Shown: positions 1 to 7,745 of the stretch, one piece after another
Layout of the letters: every line of letters begins with the position of its first letter
How positions within the stretch are numbered: position 1 is the stretch's first letter
From: JARICQ01 sp964527205
GTDB taxonomy: Bacteria; Bacillota; Clostridia; Tissierellales; Tissierellaceae
Direction: 5' to 3'
Assembly (NCBI GenBank): GCA_964527205.1
Contig: CAZGQG010000029.1
Location: 1 to 23,193 of the forward strand
Length of the DNA: 23,193 bases
The notes under the pieces: generated by a model
What the model saw: only the letters and a program-made list of their open reading frames with translations
What the model was told of the DNA's origin: nothing
Database searches by the model: none
Position numbers and translations under genes: made by a program

Positions 1-54
1 TTCATTCATAAGGGCTTGATTTACAGCTTGAACTATATTTAATTTATTAGCCAT
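1..54 (-). CDS. pdhB: Pyruvate dehydrogenase E1 component, beta subunit (5' end only)
   Basis: Only the first 18 codons are in the window. They read MANKLNIVQAVNQALMNE, the usual N-terminus of the transketolase-like E1 beta subunit, which forms an alpha2/beta2 heterotetramer with PdhA and oxidatively decarboxylates pyruvate. The ATG (complement of 52-54) overlaps the last 8 bases of pdhA. Its ribosome binding site, GGAGGT, is made from the last codons of pdhA, so the two genes are translationally coupled. The rest of the gene, and probably E2 and E3, lie left of the window. The identification rests on the short N-terminus plus position directly after pdhA. Confidence 0.85.
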   Translation of the reverse strand, partial: MANKLNIVQAVNQALMNE

Positions 55-1150
55 TGTTTTTACCTCCTTCTAAAAACTCTTTATAATCATTTAATTGTCC
101 CTCTAAATGTGGAGGCATAGTTTCATATTGATATTTAAAAATATCTTCTATTTCAGTATCTGAACTTTCTTCTATTTCCTCAAAAGTAGCCATTACTTCT
201 TTTTCCAGTGAATCTCTAGTTTTTTCAATCCACTCTTCATCTATTAAAGCTTTTTTCTCTAAATATTTTCTAAACCTATCTATTGGATCTTTTTCTCTCC
301 ATTTATCAACTTCACTATCCTGCCTGTACTTAGTAGGGTCATCACTGGTTGTATGGGCTCCAAGCCTATAGGTGTAAGCCTCTATAAGGGTTGGTCCTCC
401 ACCTTTTCTAGCCCTATCTACAGCTTCCTTAGTAGCTACATACATTGCCAAGACATCATTACCATCTACTAATATTCCTGGAATATCATAGGACAATGAC
501 CTTTGTGCCAGGGTCTTAGTTTTTGATTGAGTTTTTCTAGGAACAGATATGGCATATTGATTGTTTTGTATTATGAACACTACAGGTGTATTAAATACAC
601 TTGCAAAGTTAAGTGCCTCGTGGAAATCTCCTTGAGATGTACCTCCATCTCCTACGTAGGATACTACTACATCATCCTCACCCTTTATATTAATACTCAT
701 TCCTATACCAGTTGCATGTTGGAACTGGGAAGCAATGGGAACAGATATTGGCAGTATTTTAACATCAGGCATATGACTGCCCCACTCATTTCCATACCAG
801 TATAAATAAATGTTCTTAAGAGTTGCACCATGTGTTAACCAAGCTCCAAGCTCTCTAAAGGCTGGTACCAACCAATCTGATTTTTTCATTGCAAAGGCAC
901 TACCAACTTGGGCAGCTTCCTGTCCAGTATTAGGAGCATAGGTAAGCATCCTTCCCTGCCTTTGATAGGATAGGGCCTTTTCATCTATAATTCTTGTATA
1001 TAACATAGTTTTGAACAGATAGATAAGATCTTCATCTGAAAGCTGTGGAAGATCCTTTTCTCTGACCAAATCCCCATCTTTATCCAGGATTTGATACATC
1101 TTTTCTTCTACTGATCCTCCCTTTAGGGAATCAAAATCTTCAAATTTCAT
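47..1150 (-). CDS. pdhA: Pyruvate dehydrogenase E1 component, alpha subunit
   Basis: This is a 367-residue thiamine-diphosphate-dependent dehydrogenase E1 alpha subunit, the normal family length. The TPP/Mg-binding motif begins at GDG (167-169) and closes with NN (196-197). The YAPNTGQEA segment near 71-79 and the GAHTTSDDPTKYR segment in the C-terminal half are typical of the Gram-positive pyruvate/branched-chain E1 alpha group. With PdhB it decarboxylates pyruvate and passes the acetyl group to lipoyl-E2. The start has AAGGAGGT about 8 bases upstream. It is first in the pdhA-pdhB operon and overlaps pdhB. A branched-chain 2-oxo acid substrate cannot be excluded from sequence alone. Many related anaerobes rely on pyruvate:ferredoxin oxidoreductase instead, so a PDH complex here is notable. 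A Fur-like palindrome lies just upstream. Confidence 0.9.
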   Translation of the reverse strand: MKFEDFDSLKGGSVEEKMYQILDKDGDLVREKDLPQLSDEDLIYLFKTMLYTRIIDEKALSYQRQGRMLTYAPNTGQEAAQVGSAFAMKKSDWLVPAFRELGAWLTHGATLKNIYLYWYGNEWGSHMPDVKILPISVPIASQFQHATGIGMSINIKGEDDVVVSYVGDGGTSQGDFHEALNFASVFNTPVVFIIQNNQYAISVPRKTQSKTKTLAQRSLSYDIPGILVDGNDVLAMYVATKEAVDRARKGGGPTLIEAYTYRLGAHTTSDDPTKYRQDSEVDKWREKDPIDRFRKYLEKKALIDEEWIEKTRDSLEKEVMATFEEIEESSDTEIEDIFKYQYETMPPHLEGQLNDYKEFLEGGKNNG

Positions 1151-1188
1151 ATAATAAACCTCCTTAATAATTTTATAAACTATTTAAT

Positions 1189-1208
1189 TGATAACGACTA
1201 TCAGTTAC
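1189..1208 (-). promoter_or_regulatory. Fur-box-like operator upstream of pdhA
   Basis: The plus strand reads TGATAACGACTATCA at 1189-1203, an inverted repeat close to the 7-1-7 Fur core TGATAATnATTATCA (two mismatches). On the pdhA strand, the 19-mer covering 1190-1208 matches the classical 19-bp Fur consensus at 14 of 19 positions by eye. It lies about 40-55 bases upstream of the pdhA start, overlapping a possible weak -35 ahead of a TATAAA at 1172-1177. This is a motif match only. PerR or chance in AT-rich DNA remains possible. Confidence 0.45.
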
Positions 1209-1224
1209 TATATATATTTCCAAT

Positions 1225-1265
1225 AAAAAAACTTTCAAACATATTAATTAAAATATGCTTGAAAG
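1225..1265 (-). terminator. Rho-independent terminator of the aldehyde dehydrogenase gene
   Basis: A 14-bp stem (1232-1245 with 1252-1265, one G-U pair) with a 6-base loop is followed, on the minus strand, by seven Ts (1225-1231). It lies 8 bases past the aldehyde dehydrogenase stop codon. pdhA therefore probably starts from its own promoter at about 1151-1224. Confidence 0.85.
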
Positions 1266-1273
1266 CCTCTTCT

Positions 1274-2677
1274 CTATATAAAAACTGCCTTTACTTCTAA
1301 GAATTCTTCAAATCCGTACCTGCCGCCTTCTCTTCCTATACCAGAGTGTTTGTAACCACCAAAAGGTGCCTTGTGAAGGGAAGAACCGTGGTTTATGATA
1401 ACTCCACCAGATTTAATTTTACTTGCCAGTTCAAGAGCTTCTTTTTCAGGTCCAAAAACTGCTGCTGAAAGTCCAAATTCTGTATCATTTGCTATTTCTA
1501 TAGCTTCCTCTATAGAATCATAGGGAATTATAGATAGGACTGGACCAAATATTTCATTTTGTGCTATGTCCATACTATTGTCTACATCAGTAAACACTGT
1601 AGGTCCTACATAATAGCCCTGAGATTCTTCTGGGACTTCTCCTATGAGTAGATTTGCTCCCTCTTCTAACCCTCTTTCAATATATCCTTTTACCTTATCA
1701 AATTGCTTTTTAGAAGATAGAGTTCCAATCATATTTTCAGGATCTTTAGGATCACCAAATCTATATTTCTTTGTTTTTTCAATTATCATCTTTTCTATCT
1801 TTTCTTTTTCTTCCCTAGGAACTATAAGCCTACTAAGGGCACTACAGGATTGGCCTACATTCATATAGATACTGCTTAAGGTCTTGCTAATTGCCAAATC
1901 ATAATCTGCTCCCTTTAGTATAATGGAAGGAGACTTTCCACCTAGTTCAAGAGTGATTTTTTTAACCCCATCCATAGCTAGTTTAGAAACCTCACGGCCC
2001 CCATCAGTAGAACCAGTAAAGGTTACCATGTCTACATCTTCATGTTGGGCCAGTATATTTCCAACCTCACTTCCTCTTCCTGGGGTCAGATTAAAGACTC
2101 CCTTAGGAAAACCTGCTCGGTCTATTGCCTCTGTAAGCTTATAGGCTACAAGAGGAGTTTGCTTGCTTGGTTTTAATACCATAGTATTTCCTGCAAGCAG
2201 GGCTGGGGATAATTTTTTTAGTATTTGGCCCAAAGGATAGTTCCAAGGGGTAAGAGCTGCTATAACTCCAAAGGCTTCTCTTTTAACAATATATTCTTCA
2301 TGTTCTTCTTGAAAATCATAATCCTTGGCAAGGGATATATAATTTTCCATATCCTTTAAATAGGGTATGACATGGGTATTTTTTGCAAATTTTAAAGGAC
2401 AACCAAGCTCCTTAGATATTATCTCTGCCATTTCATCTGTAGAAGCTTCCAGTTCTTTTAATAGTTTTTTAAATAAATCTATTCTTTCATCCAAGGATTT
2501 TTCCCTCCATTCTGGAAAGGCATCCTTAGCTGCTTTAACTGCTAAATTTACATCTTCTTCATTGGAGGCTGGCACACTGGCTATTATTTCTTGATCCCCG
2601 GGATTTTCAACTTGGATCATGTCCTTGCCAGTAGATTTAATCCATTCTCCATTTATATAAATATTTTCATATCTCAT
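1274..2677 (-). CDS. NAD(P)-dependent aldehyde dehydrogenase family protein
   Basis: This is a 467-residue enzyme of the aldehyde dehydrogenase superfamily that oxidises an aldehyde to a carboxylic acid with NAD(P)+. Visible residues are WNYP (145-148), the cofactor-binding lysine in VLKP (169), FTGST at 220-224, the general-base glutamate in LELGGKSP (244) and the catalytic cysteine in GQSCSA (278). The C-terminal PFGGYKHSGIGREGG segment is typical. The longer frame could start at 2707, but the ATG at 2677 is preferred because it follows AAGGAGGT at normal spacing and gives the usual N-terminus ending in NGEW. It is a single gene with its own terminator, divergent from the DUF5058 operon. 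The substrate cannot be told from sequence; aliphatic or betaine-type aldehydes are both possible. Confidence 0.88.
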   Translation of the reverse strand: MRYENIYINGEWIKSTGKDMIQVENPGDQEIIASVPASNEEDVNLAVKAAKDAFPEWREKSLDERIDLFKKLLKELEASTDEMAEIISKELGCPLKFAKNTHVIPYLKDMENYISLAKDYDFQEEHEEYIVKREAFGVIAALTPWNYPLGQILKKLSPALLAGNTMVLKPSKQTPLVAYKLTEAIDRAGFPKGVFNLTPGRGSEVGNILAQHEDVDMVTFTGSTDGGREVSKLAMDGVKKITLELGGKSPSIILKGADYDLAISKTLSSIYMNVGQSCSALSRLIVPREEKEKIEKMIIEKTKKYRFGDPKDPENMIGTLSSKKQFDKVKGYIERGLEEGANLLIGEVPEESQGYYVGPTVFTDVDNSMDIAQNEIFGPVLSIIPYDSIEEAIEIANDTEFGLSAAVFGPEKEALELASKIKSGGVIINHGSSLHKAPFGGYKHSGIGREGGRYGFEEFLEVKAVFI

Positions 2678-2729
2678 AATATACCTCCTTAACTTATATA
2701 TGACCATTTTTATCTAAAGCTAAACAGAA

Positions 2730-2743
2730 TGAAAATATTTTCA
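2730..2743. promoter_or_regulatory. 14-bp perfect palindrome in the divergent promoter region (candidate operator)
   Basis: TGAAAATATTTTCA is perfectly self-complementary. It lies in the 178-bp divergent intergenic region between the aldehyde dehydrogenase gene and the DUF5058 operon. That is a natural place for a shared operator, and the PucR-type regulator is encoded nearby. The AT-rich context makes a chance palindrome possible. No regulator can be assigned. Confidence 0.25.
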
Positions 2744-2855
2744 CATTTACTGGAAAAGAATAAAAATTATTACACTGTTTAATATAAAAAAAAAGGTTAT
2801 GCTTATATTAAGAAAATAAATATGAATTTTAAAAAATTAACTAGGAGGCGTAAAG

Positions 2856-3578
2856 ATGGAACAAACAATGCAAATTGCCAATAGTCCAGTGATGTGGATA
2901 CTATCAATACTTATTGTATCTAATGTAATTATCCAATCAATTGTATTTTATAGATTGGCAAAGAAACACATAGACAATACAAATTTATTGGAACAAGAAC
3001 AAATAAACAAGGCCTTTAAAATTGGTGCCATAGGTACTGTAGGTCCAGCATTTGCAGTATTTGCTGTGGCTATAGCCCTTATTGCACAGATCGGTGGTCC
3101 AATTACCCTAGCTAGGATTGGAATTATAGGTTCTGCATCCTTTGAAATGATCTCAGCCCAGATAGGTAGTGGCGGAACAGCTGGAACTCCAGACTTCATG
3201 CCAAAGATGTTGTCTGCAGCAGCTTGGATCATGACCCTGGGTGGGGCAGGATGGCTGATTGTAACATTTTTTGCGACCAAGCATATTGATATTCTCCAAG
3301 AGAAAATTAAAAAAGCAAATCCATTGACAATTGCCTATATGTCTGTTTTTGCACCTTTTATTATATTCTTTACCCTAAGCTATAAGGAAGTAGTAAATAA
3401 GGGAATACTAAAGGAAGAAATGGACCTAGCACCCTTGGCAGCAGTAATAGCCGGTGGGTTGGCAGTCCTTATTGTAAATAAAATTGTAGAAAAGGATAGT
3501 TCGAAAAAATGGTTAAAGGAATGGGCTATGGGCTTTTCTGTAATAGCAGCTATGATCGTAGGCAGTATATTAAGATAG
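2856..3578 (+). CDS. DUF5058 family integral membrane protein (putative transporter subunit)
   Basis: A 240-residue hydrophobic protein with about five or six membrane segments, resembling the DUF5058 family of unknown function. The first helix follows a short N-terminal stretch; a charged loop (roughly 40-50) precedes the second. A glycine-rich region around residues 85-110 (GGPITLARIGIIG, then GSGGTAGTPDF) is likely to be functionally important. The RBS is GGAGG before the ATG. It is the first gene of a tight plus-strand operon: the next membrane-protein gene begins 11 bases after its stop, then an M20 amidohydrolase. This suggests the two small membrane proteins form a heteromeric permease that supplies the hydrolase. 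The family assignment is by recognition; transport is inference. Confidence 0.7.
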   Translation: MEQTMQIANSPVMWILSILIVSNVIIQSIVFYRLAKKHIDNTNLLEQEQINKAFKIGAIGTVGPAFAVFAVAIALIAQIGGPITLARIGIIGSASFEMISAQIGSGGTAGTPDFMPKMLSAAAWIMTLGGAGWLIVTFFATKHIDILQEKIKKANPLTIAYMSVFAPFIIFFTLSYKEVVNKGILKEEMDLAPLAAVIAGGLAVLIVNKIVEKDSSKKWLKEWAMGFSVIAAMIVGSILR

Positions 3579-3589
3579 GAGGGTAAAAC

Positions 3590-4300
3590 ATGGAAAACAA
3601 TAATGCAGGGAAGAATTTTCAAAAATCAATACATCTATGGGGACGTATTACAATAGGGGTAGCATTTTTAACAACCTTGACTATTCCAATTTATTTGACC
3701 TTTATATTAGGCCACTATCCAAGTTCAGCAGATATTATATCAGGATTGATTTCTATTGTAGGATTTGTTGGAGTTATATGGTTTGTAGAACCAATATCCT
3801 ACTTTCCAACCCTGGGAGCAGCTGGGACCTATATGTCCTTCCTATCGGGAAACATTGGAAATATGCGTCTGCCAGTTATAGCAGCTACCCAGGATGCCTT
3901 GGAGTTGACACCAGGGTCTGAACAAGCAGAAGTAGCAGGAATATTTGCCATAATTTCATCTACCATTACAAATCTAATTATTCTAGGAATCGTAATGGTG
4001 GCAGGCCAGGCTCTAATAAATGCCTTGCCAGCACAGGTTGTAGAGGCCTTTAATTTTGCTCTGCCAGGTATACTTGGGGCTATGATTGTAATGATGGGAT
4101 CCAAGGTAAAAAGAGCTAATTTGATAAGTTTGATTGCTATATCAGTTGGACTAATGGTATTTATTCAACTATCACCAAATTTCTTACCAGCCAGTGTTAC
4201 TAAGTTAATTGGATCCGCAGATGTAGGAATTGTAGCTTTATTTGGTATATTCTACTCCTTTGTTATGGCTAAAAGAGATAATGGAAAAGAAGAGGTTTAA
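3590..4300 (+). CDS. Multi-pass membrane protein, probable partner of the DUF5058 protein
   Basis: A 236-residue polytopic membrane protein that I do not recognise by name. It has about six hydrophobic segments (near 17-38, 45-65, 118-140, 150-168, 175-195 and 208-228). A polar loop between the second and third carries GTYMSFLSGNIGNMRLP and an acidic stretch (LTPGSEQAE), which could be a substrate gate. The start has GGAGGG 6 bases upstream and follows the DUF5058 stop by 11 bases. Similar size, spacing and topology suggest the two proteins work together as a transporter. The M20 hydrolase gene follows after 34 bases. No catalytic motif was seen. Confidence 0.6.
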   Translation: MENNNAGKNFQKSIHLWGRITIGVAFLTTLTIPIYLTFILGHYPSSADIISGLISIVGFVGVIWFVEPISYFPTLGAAGTYMSFLSGNIGNMRLPVIAATQDALELTPGSEQAEVAGIFAIISSTITNLIILGIVMVAGQALINALPAQVVEAFNFALPGILGAMIVMMGSKVKRANLISLIAISVGLMVFIQLSPNFLPASVTKLIGSADVGIVALFGIFYSFVMAKRDNGKEEV

Positions 4301-4334
4301 TATAGAGCTAAAATAGAGAAGAAAGGATGATTAT

Positions 4335-5501
4335 GTGAAATTTATAGATAAGGTAGGAGAGATAGAAGCAGATATAATAAAAATCCGTAGACATATTCAT
4401 GAAAATCCAGAATTAAGTGGGGAAGAATATGAAACACAAAAATATATTATGGAGCAATTAGATAAAATGAATATCCCCTATGAAAAAGTTGGAACTACAT
4501 CCCTAGTAGGAGAGATAAGAGGAGGCAAGGCAGGAAAAACAGTGGCCCTACGTGCAGATATAGATGCTCTGCCTATTATTGAACAATCAGGAGCTTCTTA
4601 TAGCTCAAAAAAAGAAGGAATAATGCATGGATGTGGTCATGATGCACATACTGCCATGCTCCTAGGAGCAGCTAAGATGCTAGTAGAAGTTAAGGAAGAG
4701 CTCCAGGGTAATGTAAGGCTTATCTTCCAAGAAGCAGAAGAAACCTTTTCTGGAGCTAAGAAGGTAATAGCAGATGGGGGAATGGAAGGTGTAGATGGGG
4801 TATTTGGAATGCATGGTATGGCCATAGATGTGGGACATTATGACATGATGCCTGGCTATAGAATGGCTGGCTGTGACACCATATATGTAAAATTTGAAGG
4901 TGTATCAGGGCATGCCTCAACTCCTCATCTGGCAAAGGATACTATTTTACCAGCAGCAGAGTTTGTAACCCAGCTTAATTCCATGGTAACAAAATTTGTA
5001 GATTCCCAATCACCTTTAGTCCTTAGTGTGGGGAAATTTGATGCAGGCACCAAGGCCAATATAATATCTAAGTATGCTAAGCTAGATATATCCATGAGAT
5101 ACTTGGAGGAGGAAACTCGTAAGACCATCCATGAAAAAATCTACAATTTAGCAGAGGGTCTGGCTAAGATCTATGACATTAAGGTGGAAGTTGATATAGA
5201 AGAAAGTACAATTAGCATGAATAATGATGAGCTTCTTGCTGAATTAGCTGACAAATCAGCTGAAAAAGTATTTGGACCTAATAAAAATATTCAGGGACCA
5301 ATCTTAATGGGTTCAGAAGATATGCCCTATTATTTTAAGGAAGCCCCAGGAGCCTATGCATTATTAGGTTATAAAAACGAAGAAAAAGATACTATATACA
5401 ATCCTCATCATGAGAAATTTAATATAGATGAAGATTATATGAAGTTTGGAGCTGCCTTGCATGCTCAATTTGCTTGGGATTTTTTAAAGACTAATAGTTA
5501 A
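4335..5501 (+). CDS. M20 family metallopeptidase / amidohydrolase
   Basis: A 388-residue di-zinc amidohydrolase of the M20 (IAA-amino-acid hydrolase / hippurate hydrolase / N-acyl-amino-acid deacylase) group. The metal-site residues are visible: GCGHDAH (99-105; Cys100, His102 and Asp103 region), EAEE with Glu135-136 as metal ligand and general base, His160 in GMHG, and His193 in the dimerisation-domain motif SGHAS. The start is GTG at 4335; the overlapping ATG at 4333 meets a stop at once. AAAGGATG serves as the RBS. The enzyme probably cleaves an N-acyl amino acid, or a similar amide, in the cytoplasm after uptake by the preceding two membrane proteins. The exact substrate is unknown. No clear terminator follows before the PucR promoter. 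Confidence 0.88.
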   Translation: MKFIDKVGEIEADIIKIRRHIHENPELSGEEYETQKYIMEQLDKMNIPYEKVGTTSLVGEIRGGKAGKTVALRADIDALPIIEQSGASYSSKKEGIMHGCGHDAHTAMLLGAAKMLVEVKEELQGNVRLIFQEAEETFSGAKKVIADGGMEGVDGVFGMHGMAIDVGHYDMMPGYRMAGCDTIYVKFEGVSGHASTPHLAKDTILPAAEFVTQLNSMVTKFVDSQSPLVLSVGKFDAGTKANIISKYAKLDISMRYLEEETRKTIHEKIYNLAEGLAKIYDIKVEVDIEESTISMNNDELLAELADKSAEKVFGPNKNIQGPILMGSEDMPYYFKEAPGAYALLGYKNEEKDTIYNPHHEKFNIDEDYMKFGAALHAQFAWDFLKTNS

Positions 5502-5544
5502 ATCCTAGCGAGAAATATATGAATACTATAAATCTCCCTAATTG

Positions 5545-5577
5545 TGATATAATTAATTTATATTGGAAATAGGGAGG
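5545..5577 (+). promoter_or_regulatory. Promoter and ribosome binding site for the PucR-type regulator
   Basis: TGATATAAT at 5545-5553 is a perfect extended -10 element (TG-N-TATAAT). No good -35 is seen. AGGGAGG at 5571-5577 is a strong RBS whose start codon should fall just after 5582, inside the run of Ns. Confidence 0.55.
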
Positions 5578-5582
5578 TTTTT

Positions 5583-5682
5583 NNNNNNNNNNNNNNNNNN
5601 NNNNNNNNNNNNNNNNNNNNNNNNNNNNNNNNNNNNNNNNNNNNNNNNNNNNNNNNNNNNNNNNNNNNNNNNNNNNNNNNNN
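5583..5682. other. Assembly gap (100 Ns)
   Basis: Exactly 100 consecutive Ns, the conventional placeholder for a scaffold gap of unknown size. It removes the start codon and first part of the PucR-type regulator. Related regulators have roughly 80 residues before the SGMAIK segment that resumes at 5683, so the true gap is probably nearer 230-260 bases. Confidence 0.97.
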
Positions 5683-7077
5683 TCTGGCATGGCCATTAAG
5701 GTGGATAGGTATTTAGGAGAAATCGATAGGAAGATATTAGACAAATTTGACCAATACAATATTCCACTTATACATGTTCCCAATGAACCCTCATGGATGG
5801 ATATAATGAATCACTTAAATGTACTGGTAATGAATAGAAAGATAAAACAATTTAAAATAGAGAGTCTAAGAGGAGAAAATATCTCAGATTTATCCTATCA
5901 AAATAGAAAGATAAATAAGATTCTCTATCAAATAGAAAAGGAAATGAACTTTCCTGCCATGCTTTATGATGTGCAAAAAGACAAGCCCTATTACAGCTCC
6001 AATAATTTTAAAACAATATCTGCTAAATTAGACCTATCAGATTTCTGGGAGCCATCATTTAAGCATACTACAGAAATTTTATGTGACAATCTAGGCATAA
6101 CTAGATTTAGATTTATTGACAAGAAATACAAGGCCCCCTACAGTTGGATAGAAATACCTATAAAGGTTGATAATAAGGTCAAGGCCTATTTTGTTGTTTT
6201 AGAAGCTGAAGGACTAATTGATTATTTTGATCAGTTTGCCCTTAGAATAGGTTTTTTACTTATTCAGTCTATGTATGAACAAATATTAGTATCCCAAAGT
6301 TTAAGAGATGCAGGTTTCAAGAGATTTATAATAGACCTTATAAATGAAAAGATTACTGGTAGGGATAATATTTTAGAAAAATCCAGGGAACTAGATCTAA
6401 ATATAGAAAAAGAATATATTCTTGTCCTAGCTAAGGATAATGAGGACCAAAGTCCCAAAGAAAGAGAAACCTTTGAAAGAAATTTCCAAACTAGCTTTGG
6501 AAGGCTAGAGGCCAGGCTTGGTATAGTAAGTGAAGATACTTATTTATTCCTAATTCCCCTATCTGAAGAAAAATCCTTAGAAGAAAACTTAGCTCATATT
6601 AAAAAATTAATAATAAAATTAAATAATTCAATGAAAATAGCTCTACCAAATATGGATTTAAAATATGGAATCTCAGACATTAAAGCGGCCCTCGCAGACA
6701 CATATAAAAGTTATGAAAGAGCACTAAAGGCCTTAGAAATGGGAGAACTCTTATATGGAGAATTTGATCATATTAGCTATTCTGAATTAGGACCCCTGGC
6801 GTGGATGGATATAAGGGCTGATGAAATAGAGATTATGAAAGGCACTGTAAGGGGGCTAATAGAAAATGATGAAGACAAGTCCTTAATAGAGACCTTAGAT
6901 ACTTATCTAGGCTCAAATATGAATTATAGTTTAACTGCAAAAAAGATGTATATCCATATAAATACTGTGAGAAAAAGAATTGAAGAAATCAATGACCTAA
7001 TAGATATAGACCTTGAAGATCCTATAAGCAGGCTAAAGTTAGAGATTCTTTTAAAAATAATTAATAAGAAGATATGA
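5683..7077 (+). CDS. PucR-family transcriptional regulator (5' end lost in gap)
   Basis: The readable part is 465 codons in one frame. It opens at SGMAIKVDRY, which matches the middle of the PucR N-terminal sensory domain (the usual G-AIK-RYL segment followed by the PLIHVP stretch). A central GGDEF-like/CdaR-type region follows, and then a C-terminal HTH of the PucR type (HTH_30) over the last 60 residues, with TAKKMYIHINTVRKRI as the DNA-binding helices. Such proteins activate purine, amino-acid or other catabolic genes on sensing a metabolite. The start codon must lie in the gap, since a good RBS ends at 5577 and Ns begin at 5583. Its place after the DUF5058/M20 operon suggests it controls that operon, and perhaps the divergent aldehyde dehydrogenase. 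The inducer is unknown. Confidence 0.88.
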   Translation, partial: SGMAIKVDRYLGEIDRKILDKFDQYNIPLIHVPNEPSWMDIMNHLNVLVMNRKIKQFKIESLRGENISDLSYQNRKINKILYQIEKEMNFPAMLYDVQKDKPYYSSNNFKTISAKLDLSDFWEPSFKHTTEILCDNLGITRFRFIDKKYKAPYSWIEIPIKVDNKVKAYFVVLEAEGLIDYFDQFALRIGFLLIQSMYEQILVSQSLRDAGFKRFIIDLINEKITGRDNILEKSRELDLNIEKEYILVLAKDNEDQSPKERETFERNFQTSFGRLEARLGIVSEDTYLFLIPLSEEKSLEENLAHIKKLIIKLNNSMKIALPNMDLKYGISDIKAALADTYKSYERALKALEMGELLYGEFDHISYSELGPLAWMDIRADEIEIMKGTVRGLIENDEDKSLIETLDTYLGSNMNYSLTAKKMYIHINTVRKRIEEINDLIDIDLEDPISRLKLEILLKIINKKI

Positions 7078-7096
7078 CCTAGATTATATCTTTTTT
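7069..7096 (+). terminator. Weak rho-independent terminator after the PucR gene
   Basis: A 7-bp stem (7069-7075 with 7086-7092) with a 10-base loop spans the stop codon and runs into a stretch of six Ts (7091-7096). The stem is short and AT-rich, so it is a weak candidate. Confidence 0.4.
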
Positions 7097-7135
7097 ATAT
7101 TCATAGGATTTTATAAAATAAGGGATGATAGATAT

Positions 7136-7164
7136 TTGACAAACAATCTTTCCAGGTGTATATT
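7136..7164 (+). promoter_or_regulatory. Sigma-A-type promoter of the OsmC-family gene
   Basis: The -35 TTGACA (7136-7141) is a perfect consensus. A 17-base spacer separates it from TATATT (7159-7164). The expected transcript has a leader of about 40 bases ending in a GAGGAGGA ribosome binding site before the ATG at 7210. Confidence 0.75.
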
Positions 7165-7209
7165 TATAGTAGAATAAACTATTAACTATATAATTGAGGA
7201 GGAATAAAA

Positions 7210-7653
7210 ATGGCTAAAGAAGTTTTTAAAAGTGTATCTACATTATTAGAGGGAGTTACTGTGGAAAGTGTTGCAAGACAGCACAAGATGATACTAGATG
7301 AGCCTGAAGAATTAGGTGGGGTAGACAAGGGCATGAATCCTTGTGAAGCCTTATTAACTGCCCTAGGTTCTTGTAAATGCATAGTAGCAGCATCTTTTGC
7401 CCAAGCTCATGGGATTCATCTTGAAAACCTAGTAATAGAAGTAGAGGGAGATTTAGATCCAGATGGATTTATGGGAAAAAATCCAGAGGCTAAAATTGGT
7501 TTTACAGAAATAAGAACGAAAATAAATATAAAAACAGATGCAAGTGAAGAAAAGGTAAAAGATTTTATAGACTTTATAGATAGAACCTGCCCAGTAGCAG
7601 ATACTCTAGTAAATAAGGCAAATTACAAGACAGAATACAAGCTAGAAAAATAA
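7210..7653 (+). CDS. OsmC/Ohr family protein
   Basis: A 147-residue member of the OsmC family, whose typical members are thiol-dependent peroxidases that reduce organic hydroperoxides. The conserved helix PCEALLTALGSCKC carries Cys45, Cys55 and Cys57. A second cysteine lies in the CPVADTL motif (Cys127), the usual site of the second redox cysteine. Length and domain layout are normal for a stand-alone OsmC. The ATG follows GAGGAGG at good spacing. The gene is monocistronic with its own strong promoter, and a bidirectional terminator separates it from the converging hutG gene. Whether it is a peroxidase or one of the less characterised OsmC-like proteins (YhfA type) cannot be settled from sequence. 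Confidence 0.87.
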   Translation: MAKEVFKSVSTLLEGVTVESVARQHKMILDEPEELGGVDKGMNPCEALLTALGSCKCIVAASFAQAHGIHLENLVIEVEGDLDPDGFMGKNPEAKIGFTEIRTKINIKTDASEEKVKDFIDFIDRTCPVADTLVNKANYKTEYKLEK

Positions 7654-7683
7654 TAAATCTAGATTAAAATAGAAAAAGACAAG

Positions 7684-7721
7684 AAAAAGCAATAAATGCT
7701 CTGAGCATTTATTGCTTTTTT
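7684..7721. terminator. Bidirectional rho-independent terminator between the OsmC gene and hutG
   Basis: A perfect 12-bp stem (7689-7700 with 7704-7715) with a 3-base loop is flanked by five As on the left (7684-7688) and six Ts on the right (7716-7721). It can therefore end transcripts from both converging genes. Confidence 0.9.
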
Positions 7722-7745
7722 AATAAATTCCATTAATCCAATAAA

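Noticed and set aside
527..805. A 92-codon plus-strand frame over pdhA.
   Set aside because: It is opposite the conserved TPP-binding region of pdhA and is Tyr/Ile/Cys-rich without an RBS.
2708..2855. Possible riboswitch in the 148-base leader before the DUF5058 gene.
   Set aside because: Apart from the short palindrome I could not find conserved paired elements of any riboswitch class I know; the region is mostly A/T runs.
2948..3280. A 110-codon minus-strand frame within the DUF5058 gene, and similar reverse frames at 3380-3622 and 3829-4104.
   Set aside because: They are antisense to well-supported membrane-protein genes with strong RBSs and show the odd composition of shadow frames.
5553..5783. 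A minus-strand frame running through the N gap.
   Set aside because: It is an artefact of reading through Ns and is opposite the PucR gene.
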